A stretch of DNA of 64,000 nucleotides from Sulfurimicrobium sp. (GTDB taxonomy: Bacteria > Pseudomonadota > Gammaproteobacteria > Burkholderiales > Sulfuricellaceae). Location of the stretch: positions 186,001 to 250,000 of the forward strand of contig JAUSBJ010000009.1 of assembly GCA_030652035.1 (NCBI GenBank), read 5' to 3'. The stretch's first letter is position 1. Every line of letters starts with the position of its first letter. Below are positions 43,916 to 53,373 of this stretch, piece after piece. The translations under genes and the position numbers were made by a program. Below the pieces are notes generated by a model. That model did no database searches. It had not been told where the DNA came from and was given only the letters and a program-made list of their open reading frames with translations.

Positions 43916-44938
43916 ATGGCCAAACCCTCAAAGTTTGAAACTCTCGTTCTTACGGTTACCCAAGACGTCGTTAATCATCCGCGCGACCTTACGCGACATT
44001 ATGCTGAACGATTTGGAATTTCAAGGGTCGCGGCCAACCGATATATCCAGAAACTTGAAACTGAAGGCTGGATCGCACGAAGCGGACCATCAACACACCC
44101 CGTATTTAGCCCTGGCTACAAGCGACGAGCTGCACATCTTTACAAGTTACAAGGACTGGAAGAGCACGTAGCGTGGGAGCGCGACTTTAAGCCCTACTTT
44201 AATCTCTCTCCAAATGTACAAAACATCGTGAATCTCGGCTTTACGGAGATGCTGAACAATGCAATCGACCATTCAGCTGGCGATTCGGCCTTCGTTTGGG
44301 GTAGCCAAAATGAAGACGTATTCATCCTAATCATTTCTGATGATGGCGTAGGTATCTTTGCAAAAATCGCTGCAGCCCTTAATCTGCCGGATATGCGCCA
44401 AGCCCTATTTGAGTTATCGAAAGGAAAACTGACAACAGACCCTAGCAAGCATACTGGTGAGGGGGTATTTTTTACTTCTCGCATGTTCGATTCATTTGAG
44501 ATTGGCGCCAATGGTTTGCAGTTTAACCACCGAGAAGATTCACCTAATGATTGGCTACATGAAGCAAAAGGTGTTTTCAGCAAAGGTACTGCTGTATACA
44601 TGCAAATCGCACTTAAATGTGAACGTAACGCATCTGATGTGTATGCGCAGTTCACAAATGCTCCAGAAGATTATGACTTTTCTAAAACCATAGTACCTAT
44701 GAAGCTGGCCACATTTGGGGATGAACAATTGGTTTCCCGCTCACAAGCTAAGCGACTAATAGCAAGATTTGATCGCTTCAAAACTGTAATCTTAGACTTC
44801 GATGGCGTTCAAGAAATAGGACAGGCTTTCGCTGATGAGCTATTTCGCGTTTATGGAGCCAGTCACCCCGATGTTGAATTATTACCGAAGAACATGTCTG
44901 CGCAAGTAGAGCGAATGTGGCTCCGCGCTGTCTCGTAG
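43916..44938 (+). CDS. HTH + GHKL ATPase + STAS-like (DUF4325) single-chain regulator
   Basis: The protein is 340 aa. Residues 8-60 form a winged helix (HYAERFGISRVAANRYIQKLETEGWI). Residues 90-250 carry a GHKL ATP fold: N box FTEMLNNAIDHS (109-120), G1 box SDDGVGIF (141-148) and G2 box HTGEGVFFTSR (179-189). Residues 255-335 match STAS-like DUF4325 (ILDFDGVQEIGQAFADELFRVY). There is no phosphoacceptor His domain, so it resembles an anti-sigma-type kinase and its antagonist joined to a DNA-binding head. It is AT-richer than its neighbours, suggesting transfer. Function unknown. Confidence 0.8.
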   Translation: MAKPSKFETLVLTVTQDVVNHPRDLTRHYAERFGISRVAANRYIQKLETEGWIARSGPSTHPVFSPGYKRRAAHLYKLQGLEEHVAWERDFKPYFNLSPNVQNIVNLGFTEMLNNAIDHSAGDSAFVWGSQNEDVFILIISDDGVGIFAKIAAALNLPDMRQALFELSKGKLTTDPSKHTGEGVFFTSRMFDSFEIGANGLQFNHREDSPNDWLHEAKGVFSKGTAVYMQIALKCERNASDVYAQFTNAPEDYDFSKTIVPMKLATFGDEQLVSRSQAKRLIARFDRFKTVILDFDGVQEIGQAFADELFRVYGASHPDVELLPKNMSAQVERMWLRAVS

Positions 44939-44983
44939 TAGCGAGTTGCAAGCCATACTTTCCACATCCTGATAGAAGTCCCT

Positions 44984-45919
44984 CTACCCGATCCCCGCAA
45001 CCTTCCCGATAGCCAGATTGGCCGCTGCCGTGCGCGTTTCCACACCGAGCTTCTCGAATACATGTTCCAGGTGCTTGTTCACCGTGCGCGGGCTGGTGCC
45101 GAGGATGTCGCCGATGTCCTTGTTGATCTTGCCCTTGGTGACCCAGTAGAGCACTTCCGCCTCGCGTGCAGTGAGGCGGAAGGCGCTGATCAGGGCTTCG
45201 ATGGTGGCGGCATGGTTTTCCTCGTGCAGTACCAGCAGCCATTCTCCTTCGTGGCCCAGGCTGCTGGGATCGTGCAGGGTGGCGAGCAGGCGGCGGCCAT
45301 CCATATTCACGAGGACCGGGGGTTCGCGGTTTTCCCTGGCGGCCAGTTGCGCTTCCTCGATCCAGTCCAGGAGGCGCGGGGGAGAGTGTTCGGTATCGAG
45401 GTCGAAATAGGCCTTGAGCAGTTTGCGCGCCAGCGGGGTCTGCCATACCAGGCGGCCATCGCCGCGGCGCACGGCGGCGGTGGCCTGGCCGAAGGCGTCG
45501 AGGGCGCTGCGGGCCTGCTTCATCTGGCGGGCGTTCTGCATGTGGGCGAATATGCGGGCCAGCACTTCCTGCGGGCGGATCGGCTTGGTGACGTAGTCGG
45601 CTCCGCCGGCGGCGAAGGCGGCCACCACGTGCTCGGTTTCGGTCAGGCCGGTCATGAAGATGACGGGAATGTGCTGGGTGGCGAAATCCGCCTTCATGGC
45701 CCGCGCTACCTGGAAGCCGTCCATGCCGGGCATCATGGCATCCAGCAACATGACGTCGGGCCGGCTCTGGCGCGCCCGCTGCAGGGCGCTTTCGCCGTTG
45801 GTGGCCACCAGCACCGTGTAACCGGCTTCATCGAGGGCATCGTGAAGCAGGGAGAGGTTTTCCGGCACATCGTCCACGATCAGGACGATGTCCGAATTGA
45901 TCCGGTCAATCGGTGTCAT
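44984..45919 (-). CDS. REC-LuxR family response regulator
   Basis: The protein is 311 aa: an N-terminal receiver with phosphoacceptor D60 in VMLLDAMMPGMDGF and the conserved Lys in YVTKPIRPQE, a middle part of about 110 residues, and a C-terminal LuxR-type HTH (LTAREAEVLYWVTKGKINKDIGDILGTSPRTVNKHLEHVFEKLGV, about 250-295). The gene overlaps the end of the hybrid kinase gene by 14 bases, so the two are a cognate pair. A dimeric LuxR regulator could bind the ATACGTCA palindrome before urtA. The gene is convergent with the HTH-GHKL gene, 45 bases away. Confidence 0.92.
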   Translation of the reverse strand: MTPIDRINSDIVLIVDDVPENLSLLHDALDEAGYTVLVATNGESALQRARQSRPDVMLLDAMMPGMDGFQVARAMKADFATQHIPVIFMTGLTETEHVVAAFAAGGADYVTKPIRPQEVLARIFAHMQNARQMKQARSALDAFGQATAAVRRGDGRLVWQTPLARKLLKAYFDLDTEHSPPRLLDWIEEAQLAARENREPPVLVNMDGRRLLATLHDPSSLGHEGEWLLVLHEENHAATIEALISAFRLTAREAEVLYWVTKGKINKDIGDILGTSPRTVNKHLEHVFEKLGVETRTAAANLAIGKVAGIG

Positions 45920-48900
45920 GCTGTTCCTGGCCCTTGCGCAGTATTTCCTTCATCGCTTCAAACTGGAACTGGCGCGCCAGCTGGCGCATCACTTCGACAA
46001 ATTCGCTGTGAGCAACATCGAGCCGCTCGATTTCACCCAGCTTGTTGAGGATGCCCCGCACGTAGCCGAGGTCGATCTGCTCTTCCAGTGCTTGCAGGTA
46101 TTCTTCGGGAGGATAGTTTAATCGCACCGGGGCCGAAGCGGGAGCGGGCTCTTGGGGCGGGGCTTCGGCCCGGACCCATTCCAGGTCGAGGTGCCGCCCG
46201 ATCCAGTCGAGCAGGGCGTCCATCCGCACCGGCTTGGTGATGAAGTTTTCACTGGCGAGGTTCACGTCATTTTCAGCGCCTTTTTCGAAGGCGTTGGCGG
46301 AAATGACGGCGATTTCGGCATCGGTCATGCCGCCCTCGTGGATGCGGCGTATGGTTTCCCAGCCGTCGATGCCGGGCATGGCCAGATCCATGAAGATCAG
46401 GTGGGGGCGAAAGCGCGGGATCAGGTCCAGGCATTCCTGGCCAGAATTCGCCTGGGCCAGTTGGAAGCCGAGCGGCTCCAGCATGCTGACCAGCAACTCA
46501 CGGTCGGTTTTTTCATTATCGACGATGAGGATGCGGCGGCGCACGCCGACGTAGCCGATGGGGCGCACGCGGGCGGCGCCTTGCCCGCTCTGTGTCGCCG
46601 CCGCGAGCTGGGGCAGAAAGAGACGGATGCGGAAGCGGCTGCCTTGGCCCGGCGTGCTTTCCACCGTCAGCTCGCCGCCCATCACGTCAGTCAGCATTTT
46701 TGCAATGGTCAGGCCGAGCCCCGTGCCCCCTGTGGCGCCGACATGGGCGGCGCGGCCGCGCGAGAAGGGCTCGAAAATGCGCTCCAGCTCCTCCGTCGCG
46801 ATGCCGGGGCCGCTATCCTCGATCTCGAAGGTGGCCATCTCGCGCTGGTATTTGAGGCGGAACACGACGCCGCCACGGGTGGTGAATTTGACCGCATTGC
46901 CAATAATGTTGATCAGGATCTGGCGCAGGCGTCGCTCGTCCGCCCGCACTTGCGCCGGCAACTCACTCTGGGGTTGGTAGCTGAAATCGATGCCCTTGTT
47001 GCGTGCCTGGAACTCGAACATGGCCACGATCTGCTGCACGAATTCAGGGAAATCCAGCGCCCGCACGTCCAGGCTCAGCTTGCCGCTCTCGATGCGGGCG
47101 ATGTCCAGGGTGCTCTCTATCAGGGAGAGCAGGTGGTCGCCACTGCGATGGATCACGCTCACCGCCTGGCGGCGGTTGGGTGGAATGGCCTCGTCGCCGT
47201 CGAGGATCTGGGCATACCCGAGGATGCTGTTCAGGGGGGTGCGCAGTTCGTGGCTGATGGCGGTGATGTAGCGGCTCTTGGCCTGGTTGGCCTGCTCGGC
47301 GGCCAGCTTGGCCTTCTGCAGCAACTCGTCGGTGCGGCGGTGCGAGTCGATTTCATGCAGCAGCAAGCGGGTCTGCCGGCTGGATTCCTCCTGCGCCACC
47401 TGGCGGCTGCGGTTGGCGAGCACCACCCACCAGGCAATGACGCCGGTGACCACCAGCAGGGCCGCCGAGGTGCGCGCGAACACATCGCGCAGATGGGGCA
47501 GCAGGTAGGCCTCGCCATCCTTGAGGGCCAGCATCTCCTGGTAATAGAGCAGGCCGATGAACAGCCCCAGGAGGGACACGATCCCGATCATCATGAGCAG
47601 GTAATGGCCCAGCCCCGCTTCCAGATAGGGCCGGGCAGATGCGGGCAGCAGGCGTTCGAGCAGGGCGGTCCACTGGTCGACGAGACGCGCGCGGGGCTTG
47701 CACTGGTCGTGGCAACGGGCGTCGAGCGTACAGCACAGGGAACAGATGTTGCCCTGGTAGGCCGGGCAGCGGGCCATGTCCTCCCCTTCGTAGTCCTTGC
47801 CGCAGAGGGTGCAGGCATGGGTGGCGCCAGCCAGGGCATTCCCGGCCCCGAGGTCCACGGGCTGGCGGGCGATGTAGTAGCGCCCTTTGGTCAGCCAGGC
47901 GATCAGGGGCGAACACACCAGGGCAGCGATCAGGGCGATGAAGATGGCGAAGGGCTGTATTTCAGGGCCGAACAGGCCGACGTAGGCCAGCACAGAAAGC
48001 AGCGAGGCGATGCCCATGGCGCCGATGCCAACCGGGTTGACATCGTACAGGTAGGCGCGGCGGAACTCGATGCCGTGCGGCGACAGACCGAGCGGCTTGT
48101 TGATCACCAGATCCGCAACCACTGCCATCATCCAGGCCACGGCCACGTTGGAGTAGAGCCCCAGCACCCGGCCCATGGCCTGGAACAGGTCGAGCTCCAT
48201 CAGCATCAGCGCGATCAGGGTGTTGAACACCACCCACACCACCCGCCCCGGATGGCTGTGGGTGATGCGCGAGAAGAAATTGGACCAGGCCAGTGAGCCG
48301 GCATAGGCGTTGGTGACGTTGATCTTGAGCTGGGACACCACGACGAACACCACCGTGGCGGCCACCGCCCAGCCCGGATTGGAAAAAACATAGCCATAGG
48401 CCACCAGGTACATCTGGTTGGGATCGACGGCATGCTCCTGCGAAATCCCGTGGCGGATGGCGAGATAGGCAAGAAAAGCGCCCCCAAGCATCTTGACCAC
48501 GCCGGGAATCACCCAGCCTGGCCCGCCGATCAGCACCCCGGCCAGCCAGCGCTTGCGGTTTTGCGTGGTGCGCTCCGGCATGAAGCGCAGGTAATCCACC
48601 TGTTCGCCCATCTGGGTGATGAGCGCCAGCGCCACGGCCAGCGCCGCGCCGAACAGGTGGACATCGAATCCGCCAGCCGGATTTTCGCTGCCGCCATGGC
48701 CGAGCAAACCGGCAAAGGCCTGCGGCTCCTTGATCAGCACGAACAGATAAGGCAGCAGCAACATCAGCAGCCAGACCGGCAGGGTGAGGGTTTGCAAACG
48801 GCTGATGGTGCTGATGCCGTGGGTCACCAGCGGGATCACCACCAGCGCGCAGATCAGGTAGCCCCAGGCAGGCGGGATGCCAAAACCCAGCTCCAGCGCA

Positions 48901-49349
48901 TAGGCCATGATGGCCGCCTCGAGGGCGAAGAATATGAAGGTGAAGGAGGCGTAGATGAGCGAGGTGACGGTGGAGCCGAGATAGCCGAAACCGGCGCCGC
49001 GCGTGAGCAGGTCCATATCCAGGCCATGAAGAGCCGCGTAGCGGCTGACCGGGATGCCGGCGAGAAAGATGATGATGCCCGCCACCACGATCGCCCAGGC
49101 GGCGTTGAGGAAACCGTAATTGACCAGCAGGGTGGCGCCCACCGCCTCCAGCACAAGGAATGAGGCAGCACCGAAAGCGGTGTTGGCGACCTGCATCTCC
49201 GACCATTTGCGGTAGCTGCGCGGGGTGAAACGTAGCGCGTAGTCTTCCAGCGTTTCGTTCGCTACCCAGGTGTTGTAGTCGCGGCGCACCTTGAAAACAT
49301 GCTGGGCAGCCGGGTTATCCTTGTTCTGGGGGGCTGGACCTGTGCTCAT
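45906..49349 (-). CDS. NCS1 permease-like sensor fused to a hybrid histidine kinase
   Basis: The protein is 1147 aa from the ATG at 49349. Residues about 55-490 form a complete NCS1 nucleobase/allantoin/hydantoin permease-like domain with about 12 membrane segments. Residues 513-550 hold eight cysteines (CTLCGKDYE...CPAYQGNICSLCC...CHDQC), a probable metal-binding knuckle. Two more membrane helices follow (about 582-605 and 628-646). The kinase has H700 in ISHELRTPLN, an N box at IIGNAVKF, GTGLGLTIAK, and a C-terminal receiver with D988 in LIFMDLAMPGIDGW. The final 90 residues bind nothing recognisable. The layout parallels CbrA-type transporter-coupled kinases. Ligand unknown; the urt-ure neighbourhood suggests urea or a purine breakdown product. 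Confidence 0.92.
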   Translation of the reverse strand: MSTGPAPQNKDNPAAQHVFKVRRDYNTWVANETLEDYALRFTPRSYRKWSEMQVANTAFGAASFLVLEAVGATLLVNYGFLNAAWAIVVAGIIIFLAGIPVSRYAALHGLDMDLLTRGAGFGYLGSTVTSLIYASFTFIFFALEAAIMAYALELGFGIPPAWGYLICALVVIPLVTHGISTISRLQTLTLPVWLLMLLLPYLFVLIKEPQAFAGLLGHGGSENPAGGFDVHLFGAALAVALALITQMGEQVDYLRFMPERTTQNRKRWLAGVLIGGPGWVIPGVVKMLGGAFLAYLAIRHGISQEHAVDPNQMYLVAYGYVFSNPGWAVAATVVFVVVSQLKINVTNAYAGSLAWSNFFSRITHSHPGRVVWVVFNTLIALMLMELDLFQAMGRVLGLYSNVAVAWMMAVVADLVINKPLGLSPHGIEFRRAYLYDVNPVGIGAMGIASLLSVLAYVGLFGPEIQPFAIFIALIAALVCSPLIAWLTKGRYYIARQPVDLGAGNALAGATHACTLCGKDYEGEDMARCPAYQGNICSLCCTLDARCHDQCKPRARLVDQWTALLERLLPASARPYLEAGLGHYLLMMIGIVSLLGLFIGLLYYQEMLALKDGEAYLLPHLRDVFARTSAALLVVTGVIAWWVVLANRSRQVAQEESSRQTRLLLHEIDSHRRTDELLQKAKLAAEQANQAKSRYITAISHELRTPLNSILGYAQILDGDEAIPPNRRQAVSVIHRSGDHLLSLIESTLDIARIESGKLSLDVRALDFPEFVQQIVAMFEFQARNKGIDFSYQPQSELPAQVRADERRLRQILINIIGNAVKFTTRGGVVFRLKYQREMATFEIEDSGPGIATEELERIFEPFSRGRAAHVGATGGTGLGLTIAKMLTDVMGGELTVESTPGQGSRFRIRLFLPQLAAATQSGQGAARVRPIGYVGVRRRILIVDNEKTDRELLVSMLEPLGFQLAQANSGQECLDLIPRFRPHLIFMDLAMPGIDGWETIRRIHEGGMTDAEIAVISANAFEKGAENDVNLASENFITKPVRMDALLDWIGRHLDLEWVRAEAPPQEPAPASAPVRLNYPPEEYLQALEEQIDLGYVRGILNKLGEIERLDVAHSEFVEVMRQLARQFQFEAMKEILRKGQEQHDTD

Positions 49350-49500
49350 GTTCAATGACGCCCCTTGCTTAAATTCTCTGGAAACTGATATTCAATTTTG
49401 GCCAAGTCGGCCCAAAAGCCGCGGCACACCGGGTTGAATCGCACAAGATTCATGAGGCAAGCTGAAACGGATGCCTTTTGTATTGAACTGAAGCTCAACG

Positions 49501-49977
49501 CTACGGCGTCATCCCTGCGTTGGGATAGTCGGCGCAAGCCTTGCCCGCCTGTGCCAGGTAGGCATCGCGCCGGTCGAATGCCTTGAGCTCGTGAGCCGCG
49601 CGGGCGGCGATCAGGGCATTTAATTCCGGCGTCTCGCCCAGTTCAAGCGCATGGGCAGCGTGTTTCTCGGCCGCCGCATAATTGCCGGCGGCAAAGTTCT
49701 GCATCCCTTCGGTCATTGCGCTGCGCGCCTTGTCCTGCTGCCTCTGCTCCTTGAAAGCGCGGACGTGGGCAGGCAGCCGGAGTACACGGCGCGCTATGCG
49801 CAACAGGCCATAAGCGATGAAAAAGGCTGCCGCCAGCAGGGTAAGCAGGAGGTTGAGGCTCAACTCGATGCGGTAGGGCGGATAGACCAGCAGCACATAG
49901 CCGGTATTGTGCGTCGCGGCTATGGTCAATGCCACGGCGAGAAGCAGGATGGCCAGGGTCCAGAACAGGGCTTTCAT
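49501..49977 (-). CDS. hemY: HemY-like membrane protein, C-terminally shortened
   Basis: The protein is 158 aa. The first 120 residues match HemY_N: two membrane helices (LFWTLAILLLAVALTIAATHNTGYVLLVYPPYRIELSLNLLLTLLAAAFFIAYG) and a helical stretch with MTEGMQNFAAGNYAAAEKHAAHALEL. HemY proteins are usually about 400 aa with a TPR-rich C-terminus, and this one stops early (ending YPNAGMTP). The start overlaps hemX (ATGA). Truncation or natural shortening cannot be told apart here. The 151 bases between its stop and the kinase start contain nothing recognisable. Confidence 0.82.
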   Translation of the reverse strand: MKALFWTLAILLLAVALTIAATHNTGYVLLVYPPYRIELSLNLLLTLLAAAFFIAYGLLRIARRVLRLPAHVRAFKEQRQQDKARSAMTEGMQNFAAGNYAAAEKHAAHALELGETPELNALIAARAAHELKAFDRRDAYLAQAGKACADYPNAGMTP

Positions 49978-51023
49978 TTGCCGGCTTTTTCCCGTCCCAG
50001 CTTGAAGGTGCGCGCCGCATTCAGGCTGGCGGAGATGTCCGGCAGGTCGATGGAGAGGCGGCTCTGGCCAAGCTGCTTGATGTGGTTGAGCGCAACGTGG
50101 ACGCTTTTGTCGCTGGTGTCGAAATAGCGATTCAGCCAGTCTTCAGCAGCCTTGATGTCAGCCTTGTAACTTGCCTCGTTGCGCTGCAGCAGGGCAAGGC
50201 GAGCCGAGAGCAGGCGCAGTCTCAGGTTCTCGCGCAGGAAATAAGCCTGCTCGGGCGGCAGGAGGGGCAGTTCGGATTTTTCCAGATTCTGGATGCGCAC
50301 CAGTTGCTTGAAATCCTCCCAGGCTTCCTCGCGCAGGCGCAGCCAGAAGCTCTCAGGCTGGGGTTGGCGCGGGGCGGGCTTTCCCGTTCCGCTCACGCGG
50401 CCCGGCAACAGCGGCAGATGCTCTACTTCCGCAGCCATGCTGTCGAGCCGCAGATTGAGGCCCGCCAGGTCGATCTGCGGCAGGGCCTGCAATTGCTCGA
50501 TGTCCTTGTTGATTGCCTTGCGCAGCGTGAAGAACTGCGGCTGGTCCATGCGCTGCAGGCGACTCTCCGCAGTTTGCAATGCGATCAGCGCGCCCTGGAC
50601 ATTGCCGGCCAGTTGCAGTTGCTGGTTGGCTATGAGGAGCATCTGTTCGATTTCGGACAGTACCCACTCGTCGCGGTTACGCGACATTTGCTGATACAGC
50701 TCTTCTACCGCCAGCTGGTGGCTCTCGGATTCGGCCATTTTCTGCGCCAGCAGGTCAAGTTTGGCCTGGGCTTCGCGCACGGTTTCCTGGGTCTGGCGAG
50801 CAAGGATTCCGCTTTCCTTGCTGTGCGCTTCGAATTCGGCCAGACGGCGGCCCAGGTTCAATTCCAGTTGCATATCCCGCTGGCGCGAGTCGAGCCAGTG
50901 CCAGCCGAGCAGTAGCAGCGCCAGCAAGCTGAACAGCAGGGATAAACGAAGCCACCATGGCGCCTGTCCTGTCGCTGGCGCATCCTGGGCCGGAATTGTT
51001 GGCGTTGTGTCTTTATCGTTCAT
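49974..51023 (-). CDS. hemX: HemX family protein
   Basis: The protein is 349 aa from the ATG at 51023, overlapping the hemD stop (ATGA); the frame extends six codons further but that is less likely. It has one N-terminal transmembrane helix (WWLRLSLLFSLLALLLLGWHWL, about 22-43) and a long helical, coiled-coil periplasmic region. Typical motifs are EQMLLIANQQLQLAGNVQGALIALQTAESRLQRM and PEQAYFLRENLRLRLLSARLALLQRNEASYKADI. Despite frequent annotation as uroporphyrinogen-III methyltransferase, it has no methyltransferase domain. Confidence 0.93.
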   Translation of the reverse strand: MNDKDTTPTIPAQDAPATGQAPWWLRLSLLFSLLALLLLGWHWLDSRQRDMQLELNLGRRLAEFEAHSKESGILARQTQETVREAQAKLDLLAQKMAESESHQLAVEELYQQMSRNRDEWVLSEIEQMLLIANQQLQLAGNVQGALIALQTAESRLQRMDQPQFFTLRKAINKDIEQLQALPQIDLAGLNLRLDSMAAEVEHLPLLPGRVSGTGKPAPRQPQPESFWLRLREEAWEDFKQLVRIQNLEKSELPLLPPEQAYFLRENLRLRLLSARLALLQRNEASYKADIKAAEDWLNRYFDTSDKSVHVALNHIKQLGQSRLSIDLPDISASLNAARTFKLGREKAGK

Positions 51024-51799
51024 GAATTGCGGAGTTTCCATTCGCTCAAACCTGCAACCAAACCCTCATCTCCCGGCAGCGTCACAATAACCTGCGTCAG
51101 GCCCATTTCATGCGCGATCTGTGCAATTCGTTGATGGGGCACGAAGAGCGGAGTTTTTTTCAGCCATTGTTGCCCAAGTTTACCCAGCAGATCAAACAGA
51201 TTGTGCAGGCTCTCGCCGCTGGTGGCCGTGATGGCATGGATTTCGCCACGCGCCCAGCGGTGCAACAGGGGCGCGGTGTCGATGCTGGGTTTGCAGCGCC
51301 GGTAGCATTCGGCGTATTCGAGCGTTGCGCCGCGCGAAATCAGGGCGTCGCCCAGGACTTCGCGCCCCCCCTCGCCGCGAAAAATGACCACTTTCTTGCC
51401 GTGCATGTCCTGGAACTGGGGCAGGGCGAGCAGGCCTTCGCTGTCGAACTGTTTTTCGGGCGCGACAATCTGGGTGATGCCGCAGTGCTGCAACTCCTTT
51501 TTGCTGCCTTTCCCAATGGCCGCGATCATTAATTGCGGGGGCAGTTGGCGTTGCGCGCGAATCAGGTTGAGTGCCTTGCTCACCGCATTGGGGCTGATGA
51601 AAATCGCTACGTCGAATTCATCCAGACGGGCGATCAAGGCATTGAGCGGGCGCAGATCCCCGGCATCCTGAATTTCCAGCACCGGGAACAGGATTGCCTC
51701 GCCGCCCGCGCCGGCGATCAACTGCGCCAGGTTTTGCGCCTGATGGATGGGCCGTGTCACCACCACGCCCATGCCCTCGAGAGGCGAAGCGTCAACCAT
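51020..51799 (-). CDS. hemD: Uroporphyrinogen-III synthase
   Basis: HemD closes and inverts ring D of hydroxymethylbilane in heme and siroheme synthesis. The 259-aa protein is divergent as is normal, but shows GMGVVVTRPIHQAQNLAQLIAGAGGEAILFPVLEIQD at the start. FISPNAVSKALNL, AIGKGSKKELQHCGI and the C-terminal ATSGESLHNLFDLLG follow. Its ATG overlaps the hemC stop by one base (TAATG) and its stop overlaps the hemX start. Confidence 0.94.
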   Translation of the reverse strand: MVDASPLEGMGVVVTRPIHQAQNLAQLIAGAGGEAILFPVLEIQDAGDLRPLNALIARLDEFDVAIFISPNAVSKALNLIRAQRQLPPQLMIAAIGKGSKKELQHCGITQIVAPEKQFDSEGLLALPQFQDMHGKKVVIFRGEGGREVLGDALISRGATLEYAECYRRCKPSIDTAPLLHRWARGEIHAITATSGESLHNLFDLLGKLGQQWLKKTPLFVPHQRIAQIAHEMGLTQVIVTLPGDEGLVAGLSEWKLRNS

Positions 51800-52722
51800 T
51801 AGATGGCGAGTTCGGCGAGAATTTTGTCCGCGCCGCGCGCGATCAGGCGTTGGCCCATCTGGGCGCCGAGTTGCTCGGCATCAGCAGGCTTGCCGCGCAC
51901 TTCGTCGCGTACCATGCGCTGGCCGTCGATGCTCGCCACAAAACCGCGCAGGTGAAGCTCGCCGTTCGCGATCTGGGCAAAACCGCCCAGCGGCACCTGG
52001 CAACTGCCTTGCAAGGCGCGGCTCATGGCACGTTCTGCCGCGACGCAGGCGGCGCTCTCCGCATGGTGCAGCGGCGCCAGCAGTTGCACCAGATCATCGC
52101 GCCCTTCGCGGCACTCGATGCCGAGCGCGCCCTGTCCTACGGCGGGCAGGCTTTGTTCCGGCTCGATCAGCGCGGCGATGCGGTGGCCCAGTTCCAGCCG
52201 CTTGAGCCCGGCAGCCGCCAGGATGATGGCGGCAAACTGGCCTTCGTCCAGCTTGCGCAGCCGGGTCTGCACGTTGCCGCGCAAGGGTTCGATCTTGAGG
52301 TGGGGAAAGCGCGCTCGCAACTGGCATTCACGGCGCAGGCTGGAGGTGCCGACCACGCTGCCTTCGGGCAGGGCTTCGAGATTGGGGTATTGGTTGGACA
52401 CGAAAGCATCCCGCGGGTCCTCGCGCTCACCGGTGGCAGCCAGCATGAAACCGGGCGGCAGGGTCATCGGCACGTCTTTCATCGAATGCACCGCGATGTC
52501 GGCGCGGCCTTCTTCCAGCGCCTGTTCAAGCTCCTTGACGAACAGGCCCTTGCCGCCGATCTTTGCCAGCGGCGAGTTGAGTATCTGGTCGCCAGTGGTG
52601 GTCATGCCCAATATTTGCACGTCCAATTGTGGATATAATGTCTGCAGGCGGCCTTGGATATGATGAGCCTGCCACATTGCCAAGGCGCTTTCGCGCGACG
52701 CGATGATAAGAGTGTTTTTCAA
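51799..52722 (-). CDS. hemC: Hydroxymethylbilane synthase (porphobilinogen deaminase)
   Basis: HemC polymerises four porphobilinogens. The 307-aa protein carries the dipyrromethane cofactor cysteine at C241 in [11 protein letters not shown]. Other motifs are [44 protein letters not shown] (D83), [11 protein letters not shown] and [12 protein letters not shown]. The start codon is TTG at 52722: the sequence there is TTTTGAAAAACACTC and no ATG is suitably placed. It is divergent from the thioredoxin-like gene with 18 bases between starts. Confidence 0.95.
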   Translation of the reverse strand: MKNTLIIASRESALAMWQAHHIQGRLQTLYPQLDVQILGMTTTGDQILNSPLAKIGGKGLFVKELEQALEEGRADIAVHSMKDVPMTLPPGFMLAATGEREDPRDAFVSNQYPNLEALPEGSVVGTSSLRRECQLRARFPHLKIEPLRGNVQTRLRKLDEGQFAAIILAAAGLKRLELGHRIAALIEPEQSLPAVGQGALGIECREGRDDLVQLLAPLHHAESAACVAAERAMSRALQGSCQVPLGGFAQIANGELHLRGFVASIDGQRMVRDEVRGKPADAEQLGAQMGQRLIARGADKILAELAI

Positions 52723-52740
52723 AAGGGGTACCTGCGCAAA

Positions 52741-53250
52741 ATGGTAATTAAGCGTTTATTTTCAAAGGTCGTGGCGACCAGCTTAGGGCTGGCTAGTTTA
52801 GCATGGTTCAGCATGGCTGGCGCGGCGAACCCGCTGGACGAGATCCTCTCGGCAACGGATTTGACGCGCGAAGCGTCCGTTGCCCAAAACAGGCAAGTGC
52901 CGATCCTGATTCTTTTCACCTCCCCGAAGTGCGCATATTGCGAGCGCGTGAAGCAGGAGTTTCTGCTTCCAATGCAGCGTAATCCCGAGTATGCGGACAA
53001 GGTTATCCTGCGCCAGATCGAGTTTCAGGACCGGACCAGGCTGGTGGATTTCTCCGGTAAAATCACTACCCCCGCCCGGTTTTCCCGGCAGCAGAAAGTT
53101 CGGCTGACGCCGACCGTCAAGCTCTTCGATGCCGCCGGACATTCGCTTGCCGATCCGCTGGTTGGCCTGACCACGCCGGATTTCTATGGCGTTTACCTCG
53201 ATCGGGCGATTGACGAAGCGCTGACGAAGATTCGCGCGCCATCCAAATAG
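52741..53250 (+). CDS. Periplasmic thioredoxin-fold protein (SoxW-like)
   Basis: The protein is 169 aa from the ATG at 52741, with AGGGG upstream. A signal peptide (1-28, ending SMAGAA) precedes a thioredoxin-like domain whose redox motif is C64-A-Y-C67 in [20 protein letters not shown]. The later segment [24 protein letters not shown] holds the cis-Pro loop. It resembles SoxW-type thioredoxins of sulfur oxidisers, which reduce disulfides in the periplasm; the specific partner is unknown. A TATAAT hexamer occurs at 52634-52639, about 100 bases upstream. Confidence 0.85.
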   Translation: MVIKRLFSKVVATSLGLASLAWFSMAGAANPLDEILSATDLTREASVAQNRQVPILILFTSPKCAYCERVKQEFLLPMQRNPEYADKVILRQIEFQDRTRLVDFSGKITTPARFSRQQKVRLTPTVKLFDAAGHSLADPLVGLTTPDFYGVYLDRAIDEALTKIRAPSK

Positions 53251-53328
53251 ACGGCAAGCCTGCTTCACCTCTCGCCATCATCTTGCGCCCTGACGGACAA
53301 ACCGGGTTTAAGTTTAGTCATAGCCAGA

Positions 53329-53357
53329 TTGACCTTCTGCCGAATAATCGGTATGCT
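53329..53357 (+). promoter_or_regulatory. Sigma-70 promoter of tRNA-Ser
   Basis: TTGACC (53329-53334), a 17-base spacer and TATGCT (53352-53357) form a good sigma-70 promoter. Transcription would start near 53364, about 10 bases before the tRNA. Confidence 0.75.
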
Positions 53358-53373
53358 TCCGGCTGCTCGAAAC

